Part shown: positions 45,853-53,723 of the stretch, one piece after another | Layout: each line of letters starts with the position of its first letter | Numbering within the stretch: position 1 is the stretch's first letter | Assembly: GCA_017428545.1 (NCBI GenBank) | Contig: JAFRQR010000002.1 | Coordinates: forward strand, 186,001 to 250,000 | Direction: 5' to 3' | Source: Clostridiales bacterium | GTDB lineage: Bacteria > Bacillota > Clostridia > Saccharofermentanales > Saccharofermentanaceae | Length of the DNA stretch: 64,000 nt | Notes under the pieces: generated by a model | What the model was told of the DNA's origin: nothing | Databases searched by the model: none | The model's input: only the letters and a program-made list of their open reading frames with translations | Position numbers and translations under genes: made by a program

Positions 45853-46125
45853 CTATCCCATCAGGATCCGGACAGAGTCACGTATGCTCTTTCCCAGGCG
45901 ATACGCTTTCTCGGGGCAGCTCATCTCTACTTTCCAGCGACTATTTTTGCTGTTTTTTGCTTCCACTTTGAAAATGCTGTCTTTTTGATTACTGTCATAC
46001 TGGCAGTTAACTGAAAGCCTTGCTATTTCATGCGTTCTCGCATACATGATCGGATTTAGGGATATAATCCCGCAAAGCACTGCAAATACTATAGAAAATA
46101 CGATAGCCGTTTGTGTGGTATGCAT
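45853..46125 (-). CDS. Small pseudopilin-like membrane protein
   Basis: A 90-residue protein whose ATG (46125) follows AGGAGGTGA. Residues 5-28 are a hydrophobic helix directly after a short polar N-terminus, and the rest is polar and exported, with two cysteines. It looks like a minor pseudopilin, but no clear prepilin cleavage motif is visible. It is the first gene of the three-gene cassette with DUF5702 and TadE. Confidence 0.65.
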   Translation of the reverse strand: MHTTQTAIVFSIVFAVLCGIISLNPIMYARTHEIARLSVNCQYDSNQKDSIFKVEAKNSKNSRWKVEMSCPEKAYRLGKSIRDSVRILMG

Positions 46126-46144
46126 ATTTGTCACCTCCTGTTTC

Positions 46145-46153
46145 AATATAGCA
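46145..46153 (-). promoter_or_regulatory. Possible extended -10 promoter of the Tad-like cassette
   Basis: TGCTATATT (46153-46145) on the minus strand lies between the terminator of the preceding gene and the first pseudopilin gene. The implied leader is only about 13 bases. No -35 box is convincing. Confidence 0.33.
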
Positions 46154-46160
46154 AGAAGCA

Positions 46161-46197
46161 AAAAATAAAATCGGCTTTTGAAGATACAAAAGCCGAC
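46161..46197 (-). terminator. Intrinsic terminator after the MBL-fold hydrolase
   Basis: A 10-bp stem (46171-46180 with 46187-46196, 6-base loop) is followed on the minus strand by TTTATTTTTT. Confidence 0.9.
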
Positions 46198-46224
46198 AAA
46201 AGTACCACGATTGAAAGATTTTGA

Positions 46225-46854
46225 TCAAAAATACGGATTGTTCCTTTTCTCTATACCGAGAACCGTCTCAGGGCCATGACCCGGATAACAGACAATATCA
46301 TCATCCATGGACCTGAGCAAATCGATAGAACGGGTCATATCGGCATATGATCCGCCGAGATCAGTTCTTCCGATGCTTCTCATAAAGAGCATATCTCCGG
46401 TAAACATATGCTTTTCGGATTCTTTTGTAGTGAAAAGAAAGCAAGAAGAACCGGGCGTATGTCCGGGTGTTGATACGATCTTTAAAGAAAATGCATCCGG
46501 ATCCGAAAAACCAAAGTCAGCACTTTTCAGATCAAGTCCCGGGAAGATTGAAGAAGGCGCTGATACAGAAACTTGAAGCCCGAAATCCACACCGTGATTT
46601 AGAATCGGATCATATAGCATATTCTGATCCTCTTTGGAAATATAGATCGGGCAAAGAAATCTTGAATAGATATCGTCGATCTCGGAAATATGGTCGAAAT
46701 GTCCGTGAGTACATAAGGCCGCTTTTACATCTACATCTTCAAGACCGGTCTCGGAAAAGGGACAGCAAGGATCGATCACGACTGCTTCTTTTCCGAAAAG
46801 CAATACATACATATTGGCACTTGCCAATCCATAACAAAAGGAAAGTATCTGCAT
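46225..46854 (-). CDS. Metallo-beta-lactamase-fold hydrolase, glyoxalase II-like
   Basis: A 209-residue cytoplasmic hydrolase. The zinc motif T-H-G-H-F-D-H is near residue 62, followed by T-P-G-H-T-P-G-S near 131, a bridging aspartate in T-G-D-M-L-F and Y-P-G-H-G-P-E-T near the end. The set matches the YcbL/hydroxyacylglutathione hydrolase group. Its ATG is 8 bases after the methylglyoxal-synthase-like gene with no ribosome-binding site, so it is probably translationally coupled. A thioester of a methylglyoxal-derived acid is a tempting substrate but unproven. Confidence 0.88.
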   Translation of the reverse strand: MQILSFCYGLASANMYVLLFGKEAVVIDPCCPFSETGLEDVDVKAALCTHGHFDHISEIDDIYSRFLCPIYISKEDQNMLYDPILNHGVDFGLQVSVSAPSSIFPGLDLKSADFGFSDPDAFSLKIVSTPGHTPGSSCFLFTTKESEKHMFTGDMLFMRSIGRTDLGGSYADMTRSIDLLRSMDDDIVCYPGHGPETVLGIEKRNNPYF

Positions 46855-46862
46855 AGGAATAA

Positions 46863-47264
46863 TCAGAATTTGTTGTCGCGGACGAGTTCACGCCAATCGA
46901 GGTCACCACGATCGATCGCAAGGATAAGGATCTCGGCACTTGCAAGGTTTGTCGCATAAGGAATGCTGTTATAGTCGCAAGCCTTAAGGAGAGGGTTGAT
47001 CTCATTATAATTTGCAAGCTGGGTGTCTCTCAAATAAATGACACAGTCGATCTCGTTATACTCTGCACGGGAAGCCAGTTGATCAAATCCGCCGGAATAA
47101 TCGGTAGAAAGACCGACAACACTTAATTCAGCGGCAGATTCAAGAAGTGTGGCCGTGTTATGCAGCGAGATCAAAGTATGTTTGGAAAGAAGCTGACGAT
47201 ATGCTATGCAAAAGTTCACAAGAAGTTCATTCTTCCGATTATCAGCCATAATAACGATCTTCAT
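46863..47264 (-). CDS. Methylglyoxal synthase-like protein, divergent active site
   Basis: A 133-residue single-domain protein of the MGS-like fold (K-x-E-L at the start, N-T-A-T-L-L near 36, S-G-G-F-D-Q near 57, I-P-Y-A-T-N near 101). In active enzymes the first loop has a histidine before D-x2-K, the central loop reads G-G-D-Q-Q and a later histidine helps catalysis. Here these are A-D-N-R-K, G-G-F-D-Q and a tyrosine. It is therefore either altered in mechanism or a non-catalytic sensor of a phosphorylated sugar. GGAGG lies 9 bases before the ATG. It forms an operon with the MBL-fold gene. Confidence 0.75.
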   Translation of the reverse strand: MKIVIMADNRKNELLVNFCIAYRQLLSKHTLISLHNTATLLESAAELSVVGLSTDYSGGFDQLASRAEYNEIDCVIYLRDTQLANYNEINPLLKACDYNSIPYATNLASAEILILAIDRGDLDWRELVRDNKF

Positions 47265-47293
47265 TCTCGCTGCCTCCAAAAAAGTATATATAT

Positions 47294-47322
47294 ATTCTAC
47301 TAACTCGGGGCAAAATCTGCAA
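47294..47322 (-). promoter_or_regulatory. Probable promoter of the MGS-like/MBL operon
   Basis: TTGCAG (47322-47317) and TAGAAT (47299-47294) are spaced by 17 bases on the minus strand, about 30 bases before the start. A weak 9-bp stem just upstream (47331-47360) may end the mrdA transcript but has no clear T-run. Confidence 0.6.
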
Positions 47323-47363
47323 CCGAAATTTAGTATTTTGCATAAAAATCCGGCAAATACTGA

Positions 47364-49718
47364 TTAAGCAGTCTCTTCAGTAGTTTCCGCAGCCGTGGTT
47401 TCTTCGGCCACACCGACATCTCCAAGCGGCGGCGAACTCGTCTCCGGAGCGGTCTGACTAGGATCGGAGATACCAAAATAAGCCATGAGGAGTTTTTTTG
47501 CGATATCACTCGTATAAGAACCCCACTCACCTTTCTCGATACAAAGAGCAATACAGACCTCAGGATCATCAGCAGGGGCATAGCAAACGAACAATCCGTT
47601 AGAATACTCTTTCTTCTTCTCCTCAAAGCCCGTCTCAGCTGTACCGGTCTTACAGGCAACAGGGATAGGAAAATTACCGAGAATGTTATGGGCAGTACCC
47701 TGATCACTGGTAACTACGGCTCTCATTCCGGTATGGATCGCATCCAGATAATCCTGATTGAATCCGCACGGAATCGCCTGTGTGCTACCCGTATACAGTA
47801 TAGATCCGTCATCAGCAACAACATTTTTAATGACGTGCGGCGTAACAAGGTTGTTCGTCGCGATCGCAGCTGTATATCTGGCAAGCTGAATGACCGTAAA
47901 GCAGTTGTCGAACTGACCGATAGCAGCCTGAGCAGTATCAGCGACGTGCCAGTCCTTATCCTCATCCGTCATTCCCTGACGCAGACGGGCTTTGTTTGCA
48001 CGATTTGCCCGGATACCCGGGTCCTCACCCGGAAGGTCAATACCTGTCAGTTCGCCTAATCCGAGAGACTGACCGATACGGTCGATCTCATTTATCGTAG
48101 TATCTACGCCAAGGCTTGCAAAATAAATATTACAGGACGTAGCAAGACCGGACGTCAGATCCAGAAGTCCGTGACCGGTATCCGGTCTTTCAAGGCACTT
48201 CCAGGACATGCCACCGAAATCCGTCGGACTGACACATCTGACTTCACTATTGGCAGGAGTTATGACTCCGCAGTCAAGTGCAGCAAGCGCAGTAACCATC
48301 TTAAATGTTGATCCCGGCGGATAGATCTGCTGGATCGCACGATTATAAATCGGCATGTCGACTGCTGCGATATCCTGATACTCATCAATTCCAAGGTAAT
48401 ACTTAACCTGGACCTTTGCCTGGGCATCTCCTTCTCTGGAAAGGATAAAGTCATTCGGATCAAAATCAGGATATGATCCCAAGGCAATGATCTCACCGTT
48501 CTTAACGTTCATCATAACAAAAGCGCCCGCATTAGCGGTCTTATATCTTTCATCTTCAGGCTTTTGTTCCTCAGCACGCTGGGCCGCCGCGATATAATCC
48601 TTGATAGCATTGATTCCCACCTGCTGGACATTTGAATCGATCGTAAGTTCAACAGTAGCTCCCGGTACCGGATCGATACCAAGTTCAGAGTTATAGAAGA
48701 ATCCATTCTCTTCGTCCGTCGACCAGATATTGTAAGGTTTTTCACCATACTGACCATGGAGATAACGCTCCATCTGCGCTTCAACGCCGCCCTGACCGAC
48801 AAGGTCAGAAGCCTGATATCCGACAGGAGCAAGCTCTGTAAGTCTCTCCTGGGAGATCGGCCAGATATATCCGACAACATGTGAAGAATACTTTGCCAGA
48901 GGCGTATATACCCTTCTGTACTCTTTGTTTGCAAGAATGCCCATATAATGGTAATTCTGCTCCAAAAGCATACGGATCAGTTCTTCCGGAACATCTTTGG
49001 CGATCATTACAGGAGTACCTGTCTGGAACGACCAGTTGTCCATGAAGATCTGGTATCTGATGCGGATGATACGATATGCCTCATCCTCATTGTAGTTCTC
49101 ATCGACTTTAAACAGGCGGCGCAAATACAGGAAAAAGACCTTAGGATCATTTTTAACATAAGAGTCTGTATAAGTAACGACTGCATTGGGGTTCGGTTCT
49201 TTCAGCGCGAAAAGATTACGGTTCGTCTGCCAAAGTGCGATTTTTTCTTCCGATTTTAGGAATTGATATGGTTCTACGGAAAAATACTCATCAAGATCGG
49301 CAACCGGAACACAGTTGTACTCATCAAAGAGATAGGAAAGCTCGAGGCACATGCTGTTAAGGTCCTGTTCTTCCATGCCGGCGTTTGCCAGCATAAGAAC
49401 GTTGATCTCCTGACTCGTAGCGATCACACGACCGTTACTGTCAACAATGTCACCTCGAGGAGCAGGAACAACATACTGATGAGATTCACCGACTGAACTT
49501 GCCGAGATCTTCTTTGATGCATCTGAAAACTGTAAAGAGACTGTCTTAATAAGGATCAAAAGGCCGAAAACGCAAAACAGAAGACCCAATACAAAGTAAC
49601 GGCTGGTTACAAAGTCCAGGACACGTGAAGGCACTCCGCCTTCTGACGGCACGCTATTTGACGAGACATGATCCTCATCAAAAACGTATAAGTTGTCATC
49701 GTTTAGATTTTTTGCCAT
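47364..49718 (-). CDS. mrdA: Penicillin-binding protein 2 (elongation-specific transpeptidase)
   Basis: A 784-residue class B PBP that cross-links peptidoglycan during side-wall growth with RodA and MreBCD. One membrane helix (about residues 40-62) follows a cytoplasmic tail. The dimerisation/pedestal region begins with A-P-R-G-D-I-V-D. The transpeptidase has S470-x2-K473, S528-C-N530 and K690-T-G692. The C-terminal 35 residues are a T/E/P-rich tail similar to the tail of the MreC encoded in the same operon. It overlaps mreD by 16 bases. Confidence 0.95.
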   Translation of the reverse strand: MAKNLNDDNLYVFDEDHVSSNSVPSEGGVPSRVLDFVTSRYFVLGLLFCVFGLLILIKTVSLQFSDASKKISASSVGESHQYVVPAPRGDIVDSNGRVIATSQEINVLMLANAGMEEQDLNSMCLELSYLFDEYNCVPVADLDEYFSVEPYQFLKSEEKIALWQTNRNLFALKEPNPNAVVTYTDSYVKNDPKVFFLYLRRLFKVDENYNEDEAYRIIRIRYQIFMDNWSFQTGTPVMIAKDVPEELIRMLLEQNYHYMGILANKEYRRVYTPLAKYSSHVVGYIWPISQERLTELAPVGYQASDLVGQGGVEAQMERYLHGQYGEKPYNIWSTDEENGFFYNSELGIDPVPGATVELTIDSNVQQVGINAIKDYIAAAQRAEEQKPEDERYKTANAGAFVMMNVKNGEIIALGSYPDFDPNDFILSREGDAQAKVQVKYYLGIDEYQDIAAVDMPIYNRAIQQIYPPGSTFKMVTALAALDCGVITPANSEVRCVSPTDFGGMSWKCLERPDTGHGLLDLTSGLATSCNIYFASLGVDTTINEIDRIGQSLGLGELTGIDLPGEDPGIRANRANKARLRQGMTDEDKDWHVADTAQAAIGQFDNCFTVIQLARYTAAIATNNLVTPHVIKNVVADDGSILYTGSTQAIPCGFNQDYLDAIHTGMRAVVTSDQGTAHNILGNFPIPVACKTGTAETGFEEKKKEYSNGLFVCYAPADDPEVCIALCIEKGEWGSYTSDIAKKLLMAYFGISDPSQTAPETSSPPLGDVGVAEETTAAETTEETA

Positions 49719-50320
49719 CTTCTGTCCTCCACGCTGTAACCATCGACAAGTCCTGATTTAATTCCTTTTTTGTACGGACCTGCAAATCGAAGAAGCAATA
49801 AGATCGGAACCGCAGCTACAATATTGACAAGGATCTGCGGGAAAATGCTTGAAAACAGGATATACCTCAAAGAATGATATGAAGCAATGTTTCTGGAGAT
49901 CTTAAGATAGAGCCAGGACAAGATGTGTCCGAGCGAATAATACGCAGCCGATACCATTGCCACCTGAACGAGACCGAGATTATATTTTCTGCGGAATCTC
50001 GTACGGAACAGGACCGATGAAAGAATACCTACATAAAGGAATGCCAGAAGGCCTATCCCTAAAACAGCCACAGGCGCATCATTCATACCGGTAATAACAG
50101 GTCCGGAGAAATAATCCCTGAGCATTCCGACAAACAGTCCAACGACAATACCGTCGACCGTTCCGAAGAGATACCCGGAAAGAACGACAAACACAAGCAT
50201 CAGATCACATGTGCGGCCTAAAAGACGGAAAACATGAGGAAAAGTGACCTGCAAGCAGCAGACACTCGTAACATAAACGGTATATACGATAATCTGACGC
50301 GCTCGATCTTTCTTATTCAT
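49703..50320 (-). CDS. mreD: Rod shape-determining protein MreD
   Basis: A 205-residue membrane protein with five or six helices and the family pattern D-L-M-L-V-F-V-V-L-S-G-Y near residue 35. It joins MreC and PBP2 in the elongasome. The ATG overlaps the mreC stop by one base (TAATG). The order mreC-mreD-mrdA is conserved, though mreB is not in this window. Confidence 0.9.
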   Translation of the reverse strand: MNKKDRARQIIVYTVYVTSVCCLQVTFPHVFRLLGRTCDLMLVFVVLSGYLFGTVDGIVVGLFVGMLRDYFSGPVITGMNDAPVAVLGIGLLAFLYVGILSSVLFRTRFRRKYNLGLVQVAMVSAAYYSLGHILSWLYLKISRNIASYHSLRYILFSSIFPQILVNIVAAVPILLLLRFAGPYKKGIKSGLVDGYSVEDRRWQKI

Positions 50321-51324
50321 TATTCGCCCTCTCCCGGAGTCTCGGGGGCAGTATCTGCAGTAGTTTCAGAAGCAGGCGCAGAGCCGGAAGCCGTATCAGG
50401 AACTGTATCTGCAGAAGAGCCCGACGGATCCTCAACCGACTCAGAAGAAGCAGGATCTTTTGCAGATTCTTTTGTCGGGTCAACATCCTCGTTCGGAACC
50501 ATGATGAAAACATCCTTAATATCTGAAATAACGGCATAAGGACGCAATGTCGCCTTGAGGTTATTCGGGTCAGAATCATCAAAGGTCTCGATCACGCCGA
50601 TCGGAATACCTGCCGGAAACAGTCCTCCCTCACCACTGGTTACGAGTTCCTGTCCCGGCTTGAGTATTATATTACCCGGTATTCTCGTGACGACACATAA
50701 ACCTTCGCTCTTCAACGTAATATCGCCGGAAACCATTACAGTTGCGCCGTTTACTTCATTGACCTTTGCACTTACGGTAAAACCTTCGTGAAGCAACGGC
50801 AGGATCTTTGAAGAATCCTTATCTGTAGTCATTACGCGGCCGACCAGATTCATTCTGGCATCAACAACGGCATAAGATCCGGACGATGAATCTATACCCG
50901 AATCAGTTCCGACATTTACCCGGATGACGCTGAACCACTCATCCGCTTCTCTTGTAAGAACGGAAGCACCGTGGATATGGTAGTTTTCGAAAGTATCCTG
51001 GATGCTGAAAGCGCTCTTGAGTTCTTCCCATCTGATACGGGCTTCTTCACCCTGCTGGACCTCATATTCAAGCTCAGCTATCTCCGCTCGAAGTTCCTCG
51101 TTTTCTTTTCGGATCTCCATACCTTCGGCAATCGCCGAGTAAAAGTCCGATATTTTCGTACCTATCTTCTGGAAAACGGACTGGATCGGATCGATAATAA
51201 CGGAAAGTGGCTTAGTAGCGCCGGAAAGAGGGCTTCCCGGAATCGCGCTGAGAACGATGAAAGCGATGAGTAATAATGTCGCCAGTGCAAGTACAAGCAA
51301 CTTATTATCAAACAATCGTCTCAT
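50320..51324 (-). CDS. mreC: Cell shape-determining protein MreC
   Basis: A 334-residue bitopic protein with one N-terminal helix (about 10-28), a coiled coil (60-105) and the paired beta-barrel domain (110-270), including N-L-V-G-R-V and the V-T-S-G-x-G-G-x-F-P-x-G-I-P-I-G motif. About 60 C-terminal residues are low-complexity S, T, A, P, E and D and look disordered outside the cell. It is the first gene of its operon. Confidence 0.94.
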   Translation of the reverse strand: MRRLFDNKLLVLALATLLLIAFIVLSAIPGSPLSGATKPLSVIIDPIQSVFQKIGTKISDFYSAIAEGMEIRKENEELRAEIAELEYEVQQGEEARIRWEELKSAFSIQDTFENYHIHGASVLTREADEWFSVIRVNVGTDSGIDSSSGSYAVVDARMNLVGRVMTTDKDSSKILPLLHEGFTVSAKVNEVNGATVMVSGDITLKSEGLCVVTRIPGNIILKPGQELVTSGEGGLFPAGIPIGVIETFDDSDPNNLKATLRPYAVISDIKDVFIMVPNEDVDPTKESAKDPASSESVEDPSGSSADTVPDTASGSAPASETTADTAPETPGEGE

Positions 51325-51355
51325 TACAGCTTCCTCCTCTTTAAACTTTCAGAAA

Positions 51356-51364
51356 ATTATACCA
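51356..51364 (-). promoter_or_regulatory. Probable extended -10 promoter of mreC
   Basis: TGGTATAAT (51364-51356) on the minus strand lies 32 bases before the mreC start. No good -35 box is present, as is usual for extended -10 promoters. Confidence 0.52.
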
Positions 51365-51405
51365 TACTTTTCTTTTTACGTGTTCAGAGCAAAGATAAGA
51401 GATCT

Positions 51406-52344
51406 CTAATGTATAAGCTCCACTTCCTTTCCGTCGGTAATGTAACGTAGAGTTTTTTCATTGCGGTCGATAGTAAAGATCCGCTCCGAAAGCATATTTT
51501 CCGATAAAGCTGTATCGGAATTGATCGCCTGCATCATGGAGAAAAGGTGTTCCTGTCCTATCTGCGGGCGCTTTACGATCAAAAGTATCTCGTGAACCGA
51601 AACCGGAAGCACAAAGAAATCCATGTCTTTCGCCTTCGCAAAATCACCAAGATATTCTGCTCTCAGCAAGACAGCGGCTCCCGGAAACGGCGCATCATAC
51701 GAGACAACGAATATATTCGGCTCGTCAGTTTTCTCCTCCTCCTCATCAAACCGAAGATCCAGAAGATTGATCGCCTTGATACGGAATCTGTTCATATTTT
51801 CAAAGGCGTGTTTGAAAAGCTCCTCTCTTCCGACCGACCACATCTCTAAAAGAGCATTATCAACGGAAACACATCCGTTTCCGATAGTCGGATCATCGAC
51901 GAATATCTGGACGATCGCCACCATATCCCCGATGATCATGTATGGTCTTTGAAGAATATCTTTCTTGTTCTTGTTGTAATTCATCAGCTTAATGATGAGC
52001 ATATCTTTTACTTTTTCCCAATTAGTAAACATATCGCTTAATGCATTGTCGGGAAATTTGTTTTTACTGACGAATCTTACCATTTTCCCGATACATTCAT
52101 CGATCGACGTCCCCGTCCTATATGCTTCATAGAAATCCTCGTAGTAAAAGACCGGAGCGATGCGGTTTCCCGGGGCTCTGACAATGATGCCGTGAAGGTT
52201 CCGGTTATTCTTATGAATGATCTGTTCTGTAATCGAGTACTTTTTCAAAGGCTGAGAAGCTCCGTATTTATACTGTGCCCGGAAAGCTTCCATAAACTCA
52301 TTAAAACTAAGTCTGCCAGGTGCTGTTTTACGTTCTGTTACCAT
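51406..52344 (-). CDS. DUF5688 family protein
   Basis: A 312-residue soluble protein that fits the Clostridia family DUF5688. It begins with a helical segment containing F-N-E-F-M-E-A-F-R-A-Q, and has a V-P-V-x-x-Y-Y-E-D-F-Y-like block (here A-P-V-F-Y-Y-E-D-F-Y) and the late L-P-V-S-V-H-E-I-L-L-I segment. No catalytic motif is obvious. GGAGGAG precedes the ATG, one base after the radC stop, so the two are co-transcribed. Function unknown. Confidence 0.75.
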   Translation of the reverse strand: MVTERKTAPGRLSFNEFMEAFRAQYKYGASQPLKKYSITEQIIHKNNRNLHGIIVRAPGNRIAPVFYYEDFYEAYRTGTSIDECIGKMVRFVSKNKFPDNALSDMFTNWEKVKDMLIIKLMNYNKNKKDILQRPYMIIGDMVAIVQIFVDDPTIGNGCVSVDNALLEMWSVGREELFKHAFENMNRFRIKAINLLDLRFDEEEEKTDEPNIFVVSYDAPFPGAAVLLRAEYLGDFAKAKDMDFFVLPVSVHEILLIVKRPQIGQEHLFSMMQAINSDTALSENMLSERIFTIDRNEKTLRYITDGKEVELIH

Positions 52345-52345
52345 A

Positions 52346-53041
52346 TTATGTCTCCTCCATATATCCGTTCTTGAGCATACTGACCGATACTCCACGGCCG
52401 ACTATGATGTGGTCTAAAACATCGATTCCGATCAGCTGCCCGCTTTTTTGCAAGTCTTTTGTTGCTTTAATATCGTCTTCACTTGGTTTGGCATCGCCGC
52501 TTGGATGATTGTGCGCCAGGATCAGAGCTGCCGCATTGACTTTAACCGCGATCCTGAAAACTTCGCGGTTACATACGCCGACAGTATTCAACGATCCCTT
52601 ACACATCACATGATGTGCAATGAGTCTTTTCTGCGTATCCAGATAAGCGACATGTACTTCCTCGGTATCCAGCCAGGACATTCTTTCCTGAAAATACCTG
52701 CAGGCAATGTCCTCAGACAAAAAACGGATCCGATCATCATCGGAAAATGACATTGCGCTTCTCTTTCCCAGTTCAAGACTCGCTTTGATCATGATCGCCT
52801 TGATCCTGCCGACTCCATCGATATCCGAAAGTTCGGAGAGCGATAGCTGATTCAGGCTGAAAAGGCCATTGGGAGCATTTTCAGACGAAAGTATCATCGC
52901 GGCGATCTCTTTGGCCGAGATCCCCTTGGTTCCTGTCCTTATGATGATCGCCAGCAGTTCCTCATCCGAAAGAGCTTCGGCTCCGGAAGATTCGAGACGT
53001 TCATAAGGTCTTACGGACGGATGCAGTTCTTTCATTTTCAT
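52346..53041 (-). CDS. radC: RadC family JAB/MPN-domain protein
   Basis: A 231-residue protein. An N-terminal helix-hairpin-helix region (about 15-95) precedes a JAMM metalloprotease-like domain with E128, H177-x-H179 (A-H-N-H-P-S-G) and D190. Despite the name its role in DNA repair is doubtful and the activity is undefined; a nuclease or deubiquitinase-like function has been suggested for relatives. AAAGGAGG precedes the ATG. A strong terminator ends only 20 bases upstream, so its own promoter is not evident. Confidence 0.92.
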   Translation of the reverse strand: MKMKELHPSVRPYERLESSGAEALSDEELLAIIIRTGTKGISAKEIAAMILSSENAPNGLFSLNQLSLSELSDIDGVGRIKAIMIKASLELGKRSAMSFSDDDRIRFLSEDIACRYFQERMSWLDTEEVHVAYLDTQKRLIAHHVMCKGSLNTVGVCNREVFRIAVKVNAAALILAHNHPSGDAKPSEDDIKATKDLQKSGQLIGIDVLDHIIVGRGVSVSMLKNGYMEET

Positions 53042-53060
53042 TATTTCACCTCCTTTGCAT

Positions 53061-53118
53061 AAAAAAATCCCGACCAGAAACGAGGAAACATTTCATGTAA
53101 TCTCATTTCATAGTCGGG
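53061..53118 (-). terminator. Long terminator after the SEC-C gene, possible attenuator of radC
   Basis: On the minus strand eight base pairs (53118-53111 with 53069-53076, one G-U) are extended after a bulge by eight more and an inner ACAT-GAA-ATGT tip. Seven T residues follow (53067-53061). It ends the icd-SEC-C transcript but lies only 20 bases before the radC start. Confidence 0.82.
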
Positions 53119-53186
53119 TCAAAACCGAATCATACGGGCCATAAGCCCAAAATTCCAGATATTCAGTTGTTTATAGGATCAAAAGA

Positions 53187-53708
53187 TCAGTTCTCTTTTT
53201 TACCGCAGCACTTCTTGTACTTCTTGCCGCTTCCGCACGGACACGGATCGTTTCTGCCGATCTTTTCAACATGAACGATGTTGTCCTCACGATACTGCTT
53301 GGTGATCTCCTGCTGCTTTTCAGGAGTAAGAACGTTATCCCAGCTCTTCAAAGTAAAGAGCCATTCCGCCTTTGCATCACGCATATTGTAGTAAAGCTTC
53401 TCGTAATCGACCTTCAGAGCTACGTCAGAATCGTCATCAACGGACTTATAATCGTACTCTTGCGTAAGGCTGGTGCTGATGCCCTCGAGGAAACCTACGA
53501 AGATCTCCATGTTCTCTTTACCGAAGCCGAGTTTTTCAGCAAGTTCGACTGCCTTACCATTGAGAAGATCCTCGTTATCCGGATACTTCTTAAGGATTGC
53601 GTCATAAGCATTCTTCTCAAGTTCATAGTACTTGGAGATATATGCCTTGTAATCGTTTTCATTCTCGACAGTCTCAGAATGCTTGGTCCAACTTTCAAAA
53701 TAGTTCAT
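53187..53708 (-). CDS. SEC-C motif protein of unknown function
   Basis: A 173-residue helical protein rich in E, K, D and Y with a C-terminal zinc motif [13 protein letters not shown] nearly identical to the tail of SecA in this window. The motif binds zinc and in SecA contacts SecB or ribosomes. The N-terminal 140 residues have no domain I recognise. It starts 15 bases after the icd stop, so it is probably co-transcribed with it, and is followed by a terminator. Confidence 0.82.
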   Translation of the reverse strand: MNYFESWTKHSETVENENDYKAYISKYYELEKNAYDAILKKYPDNEDLLNGKAVELAEKLGFGKENMEIFVGFLEGISTSLTQEYDYKSVDDDSDVALKVDYEKLYYNMRDAKAEWLFTLKSWDNVLTPEKQQEITKQYREDNIVHVEKIGRNDPCPCGSGKKYKKCCGKKEN

Positions 53709-53723
53709 TTTGAAACCTCCTGA

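Noticed and set aside
53042..53186. Structured region before radC as a possible riboswitch
   Set aside because: The main structure is a terminator hairpin with T-run; I see no known aptamer motif. Only simple attenuation is kept as a hypothesis.
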